Source: Amblyornis subalaris
Taxonomy: Eukaryota; Chordata; Aves; Passeriformes; Ptilonorhynchidae
DNA length: 64,000 bases
Reading direction: 5' to 3'
NCBI GenBank assembly: GCA_018881555.1
Contig: JACAXG010000092.1
Coordinates: forward strand, 682,001 to 746,000
Below, one piece after another: positions 38,370 to 49,757 of this stretch. Each line of letters opens with the position of its first letter. Within the stretch, counting starts at the first letter, position 1. The translations under genes and the position numbers were made by a program. Under the pieces are notes generated by a model. It worked only from the letters and a program-made list of their open reading frames with translations, had not been told where the DNA came from and searched no databases.

Positions 38370-39115
38370 GAAACTTAGAATTATAGAACGGTTTGGGTTA
38401 GAAGGGACCTTCAATGATCTTCTAGGCCAAACACCCTGTCAAAGGCTGGGACACCTCCACTAGATCAGGTTGCTAAAAGCACTGTCCAACCTGGCCTTGA
38501 ACATTTCCTGTGATCCACAACTTCTCTGGACAACCTGTTCCAGTATCTCACCACACTTCTCATAACAGTTTTCTTACTTATGTCCAATGTCAATCTATGC
38601 CCTTTCAGTTTAAGAAAGATTCTCTTTTGTCCTGTCACTGCAGGTCTTGGTAGTCATCCCTGTCTTTTTGGTAAACCCCCTGCACATATTGAAAGTCTGC
38701 AATAGTGTGTTCCTGAAGCCTTCTCCTCCCCAGACTGACCAACTCCAACACTCTAAACCTTTCTAAGTTAAAGACAGGTTACAGCCCTCTGATTCTTTTC
38801 AAGATCAGAGCACATTGCCAGCTCATATCTAGCTTTTTGTACATCAGGCTCCCCAAGTCCTCCATAGGGATGCTGTCAATCCATGCATCCCACTGTCAGT
38901 ATCTATACTCAGGTGCAGGACATAGCACTTGGCCTTCATTTGGGCAACACTTCATGATGTTCAAATGGACTGATTCTTCAAGCCCATCAAGGTCCCTCTG
39001 GATGACATCCCATTCCTCAGCTTGGTGTCATGCACAAACTTACCGGGAATGCACTCAATCCCACTATCTATGTGATCCCAGTATGGACCCTTAGGGGACA
39101 CTGCATGTTACTGAT
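38370..39115 (-). mobile_element. CR1 LINE, 3' part
   Basis: A minus-strand CR1. The 3' tail is at 38370-38400 ('gaattatagaacggtttggg', the complement-side CR1 end), and the 5' truncation is near 39115. Recognisable CR1 blocks in order are 'agaagggaccttcaatgat', 'acaacctgttccag', 'ctgtcactgcagg', 'ggtccctctggatgacatcc' and 'cagcttggtgtcatgcacaa', the last being the complement of the catalytic-box region. No long frame survives. Divergence is moderate to high. Confidence 0.9.
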
Positions 39116-40738
39116 TTTTATTTGGACATTTTCCCAATTTTCTTTGCTCTATTATAAGAAGTAGAGATTCTGTTTCTATTGAGACCATTTTTGCCTATAG
39201 CCCTTCTGGTTCTTCGATGTAGTGTTGATCTTCCTAGGTTATTGTATTGTACCAATATGACTTTTCCAGTTTGGGAATCATCATTCAGTGTCAAGATCTA
39301 GTAGCCTAATATATAAAAAACAAACCTTTTCCATATTAAAAATACAAGGTAAGGGAGTGTATGAAGTTCAGATTTGTAAAAGGTTTGGGAAAGGCCTCTG
39401 TGTCAATACAACGTCAATATCGATCAAAATATTTTTCAGTTGGAATATAATTTGCTTCCTCAGACTGCTGAGAAGTTAACAGGAAGCATCAGCTTGCTCT
39501 GTAATGCAAAAATGAAGAAAGGAGCACAGGGAAGGCAATGTATTTATATAAAAAATAAAAATGAATTGCCAGTGCTTTTATCTTGGACAAATATGATGAG
39601 TTTAAGTTAAGAACCACTGTGTTCTAAAGTACACTGTCCTCACACTTCACATCAGGTATGACATCTGGTGTGATGGACATATTTGTCCCTGATTTTTAAT
39701 CAAAAGGTTAGTATGAGGTTGCCATTCATCACCAACCTTTTCATAGGCCTGTACTTAAAGCTGATCAGGATTCATCTTGATTTTGGAATGAGTTTGGCAA
39801 TAGTGTAATATTAATTACGAGCCTCAGTAATGTTGGTTTACTAGAAACTGATAGTCAAAACCTTTGCTTCCTTGAACATACAAGTAAGTGTCAATGTGCT
39901 ATTTTGAGAAAATAATTAATCTGACTGTTTTTCAAAAGAGGATGTTTGGGGAACATGCAAATTCATCACTGGTGAAAATTGTTGAATCAAACTGTTTTGG
40001 ATATGCAGAAGTTTGAAATTCTACACCAAAGCTTTCCTGGACATTGTGAAGAAAAAACTTATTTTCACTCATGAATTCTTGATCAGAAAACTCAATATGG
40101 GTAGCTGACAGATTGGCAAGCCAAAGCTTTCAAAAAGAGAAGGCCTTTTTTAATGTAATGGGAATTCAGTTTCCTGTCAACTCCAAGAAATAGCTCACAG
40201 TGCATAAAGCTAAACCCATGCATGTCCCTGCAGAATTTGGACCTAATGTTATGAGAGAAGGATGAAATAGTACAATATTAAAGAATTCTGCTTGCTCCTC
40301 TAACACACTGTAAAGTTTCTGTTTTGCTCAAAAAACATGCCTGGAGAATATGATTCTGTGTTTTATTAATGTACGATCTGAGCTCACAGCAATTTAGGAG
40401 AAGGTAGAAAATAGCATAATTCTCAACATTTTGACAGGACTTGTTTAGTTCATTCCTTCACATTTTGAAAAGGAAAATTATGCTTTCATTTGAAACTGCC
40501 TTTGACACAGTTTCCATGATTGACATCTGTAGTCAATACTTCTGTATATGTTTAGCATTACTGTAGCAGAACTGTTTCTGTATGCTTTAATTTCCTGGAT
40601 TGTCCTGAAAACTATCTAGATGAGCCTATCCCAGGTCTGAGTATAGCTGAATTAGCAATTTATTTTTTTTAAATTCTATAATTCACTGTTATAATGTAAC
40701 TGCCTTCATTTTAGCATCTGAAATATGTTTCCAATACA
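39116..40738. other. AT-rich sequence, no gene seen
   Basis: The first 50 bp may still be very diverged CR1. The rest shows nothing. Confidence 0.6.
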
Positions 40739-40744
40739 CAGTAA
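40739..40744 (+). repeat. Left target-site duplication of the 40.7-kb LTR
   Basis: CAGTAA, repeated exactly at 41258-41263 on the other side of the LTR. Six bases fits class II (ERVK/alpharetrovirus-like) integration. Confidence 0.65.
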
Positions 40745-41257
40745 TGTAAATAAAAGTAAGAAAAGGCCATGGTAGCAGTCAAGCACAGGCACCTGGGGAG
40801 GAACTGAGCTCAGTGGAGAGAGGTGCGACCCAGCACGAAAAACCTAGCTTTCGGGGGGGTTTTATGTCATTGGTTTTTGTTATTTCAGGCTAGAGCTGGG
40901 AAATGCTAGCCCCTATCTTGCCTTTGTTCCCAGTGGCCACGTGGGTGGTGCCTCGGAACAGTCACCATTTTTCTGGGAAAGCCACACGGGCAAGACTTAT
41001 GGGGACCGTTCACCATCTTGGTTATTTTGTTCCAGGTGGTGAAAACCTTTTTGTGGATAAAACACCTTCTCNTTTTGTATGCTTTCACTGTTAATACTGC
41101 TGTTGTTATTGTGAGTGTCTTATTGCATTGCTTTGTGCTTTCAGTAAACTGTTACCTCAAACATAATCTTGACTTTTGTCCTTCCCTNACCAGAAGGGGT
41201 GTGGGAAGGGAAGTGGCTTATTTGGAGTTTAATATCCAGCTGGTGCTAAAACCAGCA
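40745..41257 (+). mobile_element. Solo ERV LTR, class II-like, 513 bp
   Basis: The block begins TG (40745) and ends CA (41257) and is flanked by exact CAGTAA copies. Inside, GC is higher than in the flanks. A plausible variant poly(A) signal, AGTAAA, lies near 41142 ('ttcagtaaactgttacctca'). It is followed by a U5-like 'cttgacttttgtccttccc' and a terminal 'ctggtgctaaaaccagca', all in the style of avian LTRs. No primer-binding site or internal retroviral sequence follows, so it is a solo LTR. The 5' boundary rests on the duplication; the TG...CA inverted repeat is short. Ns occur near 41072 and 41188. Confidence 0.7.
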
Positions 41258-41263
41258 CAGTAA
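41258..41263 (+). repeat. Right target-site duplication of the 40.7-kb LTR
   Basis: CAGTAA, matching 40739-40744. Confidence 0.65.
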
Positions 41264-44200
41264 TTTTCAGGGCACTTAGTTAATCTTACTGTACTAAAGG
41301 AAACAGTAATTCATGTTATATTTAACTAATCACATTATCCTTTAAAAGTCCTTGAAAATTCCAGGAGCTAATCAGGAAAATGTCAATTCTTTACTTGCTC
41401 AGATCCAGTTCATACTCTTGAGTCTCATATTCAGATTTCTTCATGATGGAAGGACTGGTTAACATAGTCAGTAGAAGCATTTCAAAGAATACTGATTTCA
41501 AGTGATAGAGACCTGGAATTTCTGATCCATGGTAAACTTTAACTCATTAGGGTCTTTGATCTGGCATTTTTTTCTATTAATCTGATGACCACAAAGCTAG
41601 ATATCAATTACTTATCTTCAGAATTTTCTTTNCCTTGACCAACTGTATTATGCATGTATGTGATAAGTTGGTACTTTTCCACAAATGATGAGAAGAACTA
41701 AATGATGCAAAAGAACAGAAAAAAAAATAGAAATATCTTAGAAAATAAAAAGTGGTGTATTTAGTCAGAAAAGAAGCAATTGAAAACTGAATAAAAATGT
41801 CTAAGTGCCTCACAGAAACTTATAGCCAACTAGTCATACAGCTACTGCAGTTAGTTCAATTTTGTTATTTTTGACTGAGATGTCGGATGTTGATAAAAGA
41901 CAAAGAAAGAAGACATGCAGGAATCACAGACCAACACCTGTGGAATAGAAAAGGAATAACTGGTTTAAAATAAGAGATTGTCAGTCTCTGAGACATCTCT
42001 CTAAATGGTGGAGATGAGGAAAAATATGACTTGTTGAAAGTAAAAATCATGAAATAAAATGTTTTGAAAACTGGCTGAAATAATTACTAGTCCGGTGGTC
42101 AGTGAAATACTCAGTGCAAGGAAGCTAAAGTTCACCTGGCAAGCTAATCTGGTGTTTGCTGTTTGTTTGTCTGTCTTGGGGTTTTTTTAATAAGCAGCAG
42201 GCAGAAGTTGTGCTGTAACAGTCAAATAAGAAATTAAATAACTCAACTTTATATGCTTTGCATATGTAATGATTTTCTTCCCATGAAGTTCAAGAAAATT
42301 ATGTGGGATAGAATAACTGGTTTATGTTCATTGCCATAAAAATTATACACAAAATGCTAGGTTGTTTCACTTTAACATTATCTCAACTATTAGTTAGAAA
42401 TGTATCTCAACAAATGTATTGGAAACCTCTTAAGGAATAGCTTTGTAAGAATTACAAGTCTCTCTCTCTCTGCAGGATGTCAGGTACCCTCCTGTTAGTA
42501 GAGAAAACAAAATAGTTTGAACCATCCATCTTCATTTGAAAGGTAGTAAAAACAGATCTTTCTTGTAAAACAGTAGTTGCTGGATTTGTCAAATGTGTAA
42601 ATATAAATGAGAAATTGTTAACCAAGCCTACAATATTTCCTTTTTATTCGGTAGGAGACACCTGAAATCTGTCAGTTCTAATATCCCTGTCAGTAATTAT
42701 GAAGCCCCTCAAGGCTATTTTTTAGATGCTACATGATAGGTTTTACACAATATCAGCTTCTTGGGATATTCATATTTCACTTCAGAAAGGTAATAATTAG
42801 TTTTGTGTAGTCTCATAACAGATCCTGTACGGGAGTCCCTCATTTATGCAAGAAGATAAAGAATGAAATCTAAAAAGTAAAGAACTTCTTTCCANTGCTG
42901 CACTTGAAGAAAACAGCTAGGTTGAATTTTGAGGTCTCTTCTGAGTCTCCTTGATGCTTAGAATGCCATTAAAATTTTATTGAACACTTCCTTATGCTTT
43001 AACTCTCATCTAGGAAATTTATAGTGCATTAGGTTATTTTATGCATGGCCTATACTGCGCATAAGGAGCAATACTGTCCAGCTTTAGTGTTAATACGAAA
43101 AGAAAAACCAGTCTTCTTTCATTACACATCCTGGGCAAAGGCCAAGGAAAAGCTCTGTTGACACTGCAATCAAGAGTAACAACACTATAGGTGTAGGCAT
43201 ATCACAGATCTGTCCCTACCCTTGAGATTCTGCATTCTGGGGAAGTTCTATTATCAAAATCTTCATTCTTTCACTCTGTCTTCTGTTAACCATTTTGAAG
43301 CTGTCTGGTGAACACCAGTGAGGGAGACAAAGAAAGAACAAATGGAACTCGACAAAGATGAATTATAGAGGATGCTTTAGATCAGTGATTGTGTCTCTGC
43401 AAAGAACCAAAAATCACAGCCTAAAGATTAATTCAATCCTTTTCACAATCTCCCATCCCTCTCTAGACAGAGGCCTAACAATTCAAATAGGGGCACCTCT
43501 GTGCTGTTATTCGCTTTCCAGCTGCTCCTGTGTAGTAGTGACATGGATTTAGGACACTTTTATTACAGGAGTTCTTGAAATTCTGGACCAAACCTGCAAA
43601 TTCATTAAACTGCTCTTTTTTGGAACCATATTTGACACAATGACTGTGATAAATAAAGAGCATTTTCAGCCTTGGAGTCTTACAGTGAATTGTGGGTGGT
43701 ATTTTCTGCACCCATCCCCTACATATCTTCCTTCCACCATTTTCTCTCAGAAAATTAAAATAAATTACAAATTTTATTTATTTGATGGACAATGGATCTT
43801 CAAATTCAGACAGTTTGCTTCCTTGTCCCCAGCAACGCTGCCAAAACCAAGCACTATGATCAGGCATTCCGCTTAATTTAAACTAACTTATGTTGTGGCC
43901 AATTGCTCATTGCACTTAAGTGAGACAAAACACGCTCTGATGTTGGTAGGAGGCAGTGGAGTGGAGGAAATCTTAACCCTTTTGACTACTAAAACTAATT
44001 CTCCAACATCTACCTGTGTATCATCAGACTAAATGAAAGCAAATTTTCATTTGATGCACTAATCTAAAATGATTAAAAAAAATTAGGCAGTGCATGGTTC
44101 CGGACAGATGTTTTAGGGACTTCAAAGATCCTGAGGTAATGTCAGAAATTAAGCGAAAGGTAAAAAATATTAACATGAGAAACAAGCTTGGGCTTAATTT

Positions 44201-47195
44201 TCAACCGCAAAAATTACATGGTTGATGTTAGATCACAGTCCTATGTACTTCAGGTAATCTCTTGTAAGAGTATCCTTAACTCATAGAAATATTATGGGGA
44301 AACTCATTAATAATCCTACTATAATGGACATGCTATTGAGGTTGCTGGAGATAAGCCTGTATGGAAATGGAAATAAGGATGGAAATCAAGATGGATAATT
44401 ACAGTGTGATATCCACCCGTATGGAGACTTTTAAACTGCAGTAAATTAGCAGTAACCTTTATTCTCAATAAACATGAGTAATATACTTTGTCAAAAAATA
44501 AGAATTTAAGTTATTTTACTGTGAAATAGATTTGTTTTTCTATGACATGATAGGTAGTTTTCTAACCATGGCTTAAAAAAACTTGGTGTATGATCTCTGT
44601 AATCAAAGAAATATTCTCCATGCTCACGGGTGTCATACAAATCTCTTACAGTAACACAAAGGCAACATATTGTAAAAGTTGTATTTGGGACAAAATTGTA
44701 TTTCTCTTACATGATAATTTTGAAATTATCAGAGGGAAAATTCAGTCCCTACAAAGTATTCCAAAACTAGGAAAGAAGGGTAAGTTATGGGATGCAGATG
44801 ATAGAATTTAATGACCTCTTGGAAAATAACATACTTTTTCTACAAAGCAAAGAAAAACACAAGCACCATTTAAATAAACTAATTCTAATCATGTTACAGG
44901 ACAATCAAAATAAAATTTTAATTTTCTGAAAGATGTACTGAGTATAATAGCAGCAGTTGGCTGCTGCTGTTTGCAGTTTTATAAATCTAGAGTAACATGT
45001 TACATTAATTTTTATTAAAGGAGCAGAGGATCATCAGAAAAAGCCTTTCAATTTCATTTATGATCGCCTGTCGAATTGCATTACTCCTTTGCAAATGTCA
45101 CCTTTCTATATGTGCACTCAAAGTGTACTTGTGCAAGCTAGTTCCCTGGGCAGGATGTGAGAGAGAATGAAAAAGGAAAAGAGTGTGAGAGAGAGAAGGA
45201 AGTAGAGATAGAGAGATATAGAAGCATAAAGGAGCAAAGGAGAGAGACAATGAATTCAATTAACTAAACATGCTAAAAAATACTCATCAACAATTTAATA
45301 TATCCAAATATTATTAATAGCTTCAGACCTGAAATGTGATTACTTATTCCTACAAAATCTCATTTGAAATTTCACAGGAGATATTACTAGAACTTCTTTG
45401 TCAGTATAAAGTAAACTCTTGTTGATGAATCAACAACTACTTAAAAAGAAGAATACGGTTTAATAGTTATGCATTTATTATCTTCTTATATGTTTAAGGG
45501 AGTGTACTCCAGTCTTAAAATTAGCATGACAAAAAGCTAAAAAGGCTTGACATTTGTGCAGTATATGCCTATAGGAATAATTTCAAAGGTTAAGTTTTTA
45601 TCAATGGTATTTGAGACATTCTTGGATAGTGATTGTAAAATAAAAAGTTTATTCTCTGTCTGTCATAAAGGGACAAAGATGTTATTTTTATGTTAACCAA
45701 AAATGCTGAATCACTATCAGCCTTATTTTCCAATGTAATCACTGGTGTTTTCTTTCTATTTTCCTGTATTTTGAACATTTGTTTACCTGTGACAGCCTTT
45801 ACAAGATCTGCTTTGGTTAAAACATTGTGATGCCTTTCAACACTAGCCTGAATTTACAGCATTTGGGCTTCTACAATGTTCAGCTGAATTGAAATATCTA
45901 TGACTTGGCAATTAGTTCATGCTGAAGGCTTTCAGAAGACATACAAAAATTTTGCTCCTTAATAAAATCATTCTTCAGAGCTGTTTAATATGGATCTAAG
46001 AGGTAAATTTCTCATTGAATCTAGTGTGAACATTTGTTGAAATTTTCAATGAAAAGTCGTTTTACACAATCAGTGTCTTTTCTTTGGGTATCAAGAATAT
46101 ATAATCAGGAAATTCAGGTCCACAGTTGAACACTTTTAACATTTATAACCATGAAAATAAATGTTCCAAATTTGGAAGTTTTAAGGGTACAATACCCACC
46201 ATATGTATCAACCTATTTGCTGAAAAAAATAGATTCATTGGGGTCAGGAGCCTGCAGAAGTGTCTTTTTTTGTTCATCTCATTAATTGCTCATTATTTAT
46301 CAAGGTCAATACCTTTCATCAAATGATCTTATGAGTCGTTTCAAAGCATCCAAGTTCCTAAATCTAGGAGACTCTCAAATTGTGTCCTGTTTCTACAGAG
46401 CCAACATCCAGCTTTGCATCATCTTCCCACAACCTCAGAAATTATTCTGCTGAGCATACAGTCTGTTCCAGTCAACTCCCCGGCCTGAATGACCAAACGA
46501 CCACAGTGACCAGAGTGGACTGTGGCATGTGCCTGTCCCATGATTCAGATACAATCTGAAAGGATCAGAGTGCTCGTTAAAAATTATTATTTCTGTTATT
46601 TACAATAGGAAATTATAATTAAAAATACCAGCTACAAAACGAGAATGTTAAAAATGCAAAGCTATACTCCTGACATGTAGAAACCACTGATTTTAATTTG
46701 CTACATGGATTATTACCTGGACACGCCAGCTTGCAATTTCATAAAATTATTGTGCTTAGTGAATCAAACAATAAAATACTGTATTTGAAGGGGAGAAATG
46801 ACATGCTTGAAAGAGAAACTTTTTCTAGAGGTTAATATTGGCCAATAAGAAAGTGAAAAAAAAAGTCATGAGTTCTAGTTCTACTGTTTGAATTACATTT
46901 GTGGCAAACTGAGGTTAGCTAAAAATAAAATTATTAGCACACTAATAGAGAACAGATAAAGAATAGAAGAAAAACAAAAGTTCTAATAAATGTATGAAAA
47001 GTGCTCTCTAAAATCTAGCATGATTAAAATTTATCAGAATCTTAATAGTATACATAATTAGTTTGTACATATAGAAATACAAAGCAAAAATGGATGCTGT
47101 TCATATAGAAGTTTGGACTAAAAGTAATAAATATAGATAATTATATGGTTAACTTTCATTGGTTATACAAGCACATAATTTGCATGCAAAAACAT
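41264..47195. other. AT-rich sequence, no gene seen
   Basis: No gene is seen over almost 6 kb. A short (TC)n run lies at 42462-42474. A purine-rich (GA/GAGA) tract with interruptions lies at about 45157-45249. The stretch before a donor-like 'aagggtaagtta' at about 44778 was considered as an exon and rejected. Confidence 0.55.
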
Positions 47196-47330
47196 AAGAT
47201 TAGCTCAGCTGGTCAGAGCATGGTGCTATTAATGCCAAAGTCACAGGTTCAATCCCCTATGGGCCATTCAGTTAAGAGCTGGACTTGATGATTCCTCTGG
47301 ATCCCTTCCAATCCAGACTATTCTGTGATT
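47196..47330 (+). mobile_element. tRNA-Ile-derived SINE with CR1-like tail (TguSINE1-like)
   Basis: The head resembles tRNA-Ile. The RNA polymerase III A box is 'tagctcagctgg' (47201-47212) and the B box is 'ggttcaatccc' (47246-47256). Between them 'gcatggtgctattaatgcc' matches the anticodon arm of tRNA-Ile with mutations in the loop. The acceptor side ends 'atgggcca'. After a short linker comes the tail 'ggacttgatgattcc', 'atcccttccaatcc', 'actattctgtgatt', a CR1 3' end. This head-plus-CR1-tail layout is that of TguSINE1, known from songbirds; the CR1 tail lets CR1 enzymes copy it. It is not a working tRNA gene. Confidence 0.85.
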
Positions 47331-48660
47331 AATTATGTTTTAAATGCTTTTTATTTTATTTGCCTGACATTTCATCTCTTAACTGTACAATCTTAATGTT
47401 AGTTTAGGATTTTTAAAAATAAAATAAAAATAGCTCACTGCAGTGAGAAAGAGATATTAGGCAAGTAAAATCACTAGAACTTTTTCCAAAGTACTAGTTT
47501 GTCCTCTTCTCAGTTAAAATTGCACTGAAGTGATTTCAATATTTGCTATCTATTTTATATTATCTAGAAATTGCTTACAGTGTTTGTAATAAGGACTATA
47601 CCATTTTAATCTTTTATTCACTCCTGGGTTTGATTTAATATCTGCTTGGCAATTAATGTAATGAATTTAGTGAGAGAGACTGAGAGGATAGAGCTCTTTT
47701 GGAGCAGACACCTGGCATACATCAGTTGCTATGGTGATTATCCAGATGTGCAAACAAGTAGAGGAAAAAATAATTATTGAATATTCCCATGGTAAAAGAA
47801 AAAAAATCTTAATTGATAAACAGCAAAGTAACAGGAGTCAAAGTCTGTATTTTGAAACCACAAGGAAAAACATAATATATACCCTACCTAAGAAGCACCA
47901 GGAGAGAACTGCAGGAGTTTCAGTTTCTGTTGGAGGACTGAGTAACCTGCAACATCTAGCACACTGGATTAACTGATGATGTCCTGCTGTGCAAGTGCCA
48001 TTTCCTGCTCAGACTTGTAAAGGAGGTCCCCTGAGAACATATCTGAGGAAGAAAACATGAAAATTGTCTCTCCTCATCTATCCCAAATTGTCAGCCTTGG
48101 TCTCATCATGCCTGGGATAAAACAAGGAAAGCAGAAAGGGAAAGACGAGAGTTTTACAATTTCCCTTTCTCTGCAAAGATTGTGTGTCACATTTATGATT
48201 TCGTGTATAGCCAGATTTTAATATATGTGTTCCAGCAGCAGACTGAACAAAAGTAAATATCCCATTGCCCAATATTAAATCGCACTACTGCTTCTGTTCA
48301 TGGTTCTCAGAGGCCTGTTTTGCTGCTCCTGTGCTCAAATCTACAACTGTCTCATGAACAGTTAACATCACTTACACAAACACACAGAGAAGAAAAAAAG
48401 GTCTTGAATATGAGATGAGACAGGTGAATCTTACTGTTTATTTCACACTGCGTCAGGGCCTATTCCAACTGCATACTTCTTGGGATTAATCTAGATTTAT
48501 CACATTGGAAGGCAACATAACATTTTGCAAAGCGGGCATTGAAGCTGATTGGAACCTAATGATGTATAGTGACAATAATTGCTTGCAAAATAAATTCTGT
48601 GAAGAAGACTATTGTATTAAATAGCATAGAAATAATACCTTTAGCATTCTTTCTCCCTAG
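47331..48660. other. AT-rich sequence, no gene seen
   Basis: Nothing recognised. The tract just before 48661 ('tttagcattctttctccctag') is acceptor-like and belongs to the next entry. Confidence 0.55.
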
Positions 48661-48793
48661 TCATTTTGAGACAAAGAAGGTGTGCTTGCAGAACAACACT
48701 AACTGTACCACAGAGAAGAGTGCAGAGCCAGATGGGTATCCCTATGTTAAGCAATGCCAGAAGCCACCAGGGAAAGGAAGAAAGAGAAATTGA
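48661..48793 (+). CDS. Candidate terminal coding exon, unknown secreted-like protein
   Basis: A pyrimidine-rich acceptor-like site, 'attctttctccctag', ends at 48660. It is followed by one leading base, 43 open codons and a TGA at 48791-48793. Composition is protein-like and GC-richer than its surroundings. It has three Cys, two possible N-glycosylation sequons (Asn-Asn-Thr and Asn-Cys-Thr) and a basic C-terminus (PGKGRKRN); a sample is NNTNCTTEKSAEPDGYPYVK. I do not recognise the family. The same frame is also open upstream of the AG, which weakens the exon reading. A chance frame of this size is possible. Confidence 0.25.
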
Positions 48794-49173
48794 ATGACTA
48801 TAGTTGAATGTCTGTAGCTCCAAAACATCAAAACACCTCATTAACATTCCTTCCCCTGAACTCTCCATAGCACTTTTTCCCCTCTCTTTTCTCCCACAGC
48901 AGCTGACAGATCTGTCCTTGGTTCCCACATTTACTTTTGATAATATAACCTGGGGAAACCCAACAAAAGTGTGTCCTGCAATACTGCACAGACAAAATCT
49001 CTTATATTTACTTTTAAAGTCACTCGTAATGGTTTACAAATGCTTCAAGAGAGAAGGAACTATCTACTAACTGCACGAAGACAAGGACAGTACATTTTTA
49101 ATTTCCCGTTCTTTGGAAGATATGACAAACATGTATCTCCATATTGCTTCTGGCCTATAATTTTAAGCATTTT
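48794..49173. other. No gene seen
   Basis: This contains a strong pyrimidine tract plus AG ('cccctctcttttctcccacag') ending near 48900. The frame after it is short and unsupported. Confidence 0.45.
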
Positions 49174-49250
49174 AGAGGAGAGGAGAGGAGAGGAGAGGAG
49201 AGGAGAGGAGAGGAGAGGAGAGGAGAGGAGAGGAGAGGAGAGGAGAGGAG
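49174..49250. repeat. (AGAGG)n pentanucleotide array
   Basis: About 15 near-perfect AGAGG units running directly into the assembly gap. All purine on the plus strand. Confidence 0.97.
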
Positions 49251-49430
49251 NNNNNNNNNNNNNNNNNNNNNNNNNNNNNNNNNNNNNNNNNNNNNNNNNN
49301 NNNNNNNNNNNNNNNNNNNNNNNNNNNNNNNNNNNNNNNNNNNNNNNNNNNNNNNNNNNNNNNNNNNNNNNNNNNNNNNNNNNNNNNNNNNNNNNNNNNN
49401 NNNNNNNNNNNNNNNNNNNNNNNNNNNNNN
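49251..49430. other. Assembly gap, 180 N
   Basis: Run of Ns between two different pentanucleotide arrays. The true length is unknown. Open frames reported across it are meaningless. Confidence 0.99.
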
Positions 49431-49503
49431 AAGGGAAGGGAAGGGAAGGGAAGGGAAGGGAAGGGAAGGGAAGGGAAGGGAAGGGAAGGGAAGGGAAGGG
49501 AAA
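49431..49503. repeat. (AAGGG)n pentanucleotide array
   Basis: About 14 perfect AAGGG units starting at the end of the gap. It has the same base composition as the left array but a different order. Runs of three G at five-base spacing are G-quadruplex-prone. Confidence 0.97.
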
Positions 49504-49704
49504 TGTGTCCTCTCTGGAGTGAAAAATGAGGCAGCTTACAAGCTGGTTGATTGAGTGTGATTAATAGTCGTGTTCCTTCCATAACCAGATGATGACACCT
49601 ACATGCAAATAAATAAACTTAAGGAAAGAGAGACATCAAATGCATTATGGCCATCCGAGTTCTGCTTTGTGTATTTTAGTTTTTCCAGATTATTAAAGAA
49701 AGCG

Positions 49705-49757
49705 AGGAAGAAAAGAAAGGAAGGAAGGAAGGGAGGGAGGGAGGGAGGAAGGCAGGC
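49705..49757. repeat. (GAAG)n/(GGGA)n purine microsatellite
   Basis: An imperfect tract of aaag, aagg and gggagg units, only 200 bp from the pentanucleotide array. Confidence 0.93.

Noticed and set aside
44656..44778. Possible exon before the donor-like 'aagg|gtaagtta' on the plus strand
   Set aside because: The acceptor is weak and the frame is AT-driven with no protein-like character. Such sites are expected by chance in a window of this size.
47196..47270. tRNA-Ile gene
   Set aside because: The A and B boxes are present, but the anticodon loop and pairing are damaged and the sequence continues straight into a CR1-like tail, so it is a SINE.
48971..49582. Long frames across 49.0-49.6 kb on both strands
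   Set aside because: They consist of pentanucleotide repeat and 180 Ns; there is no real coding content.
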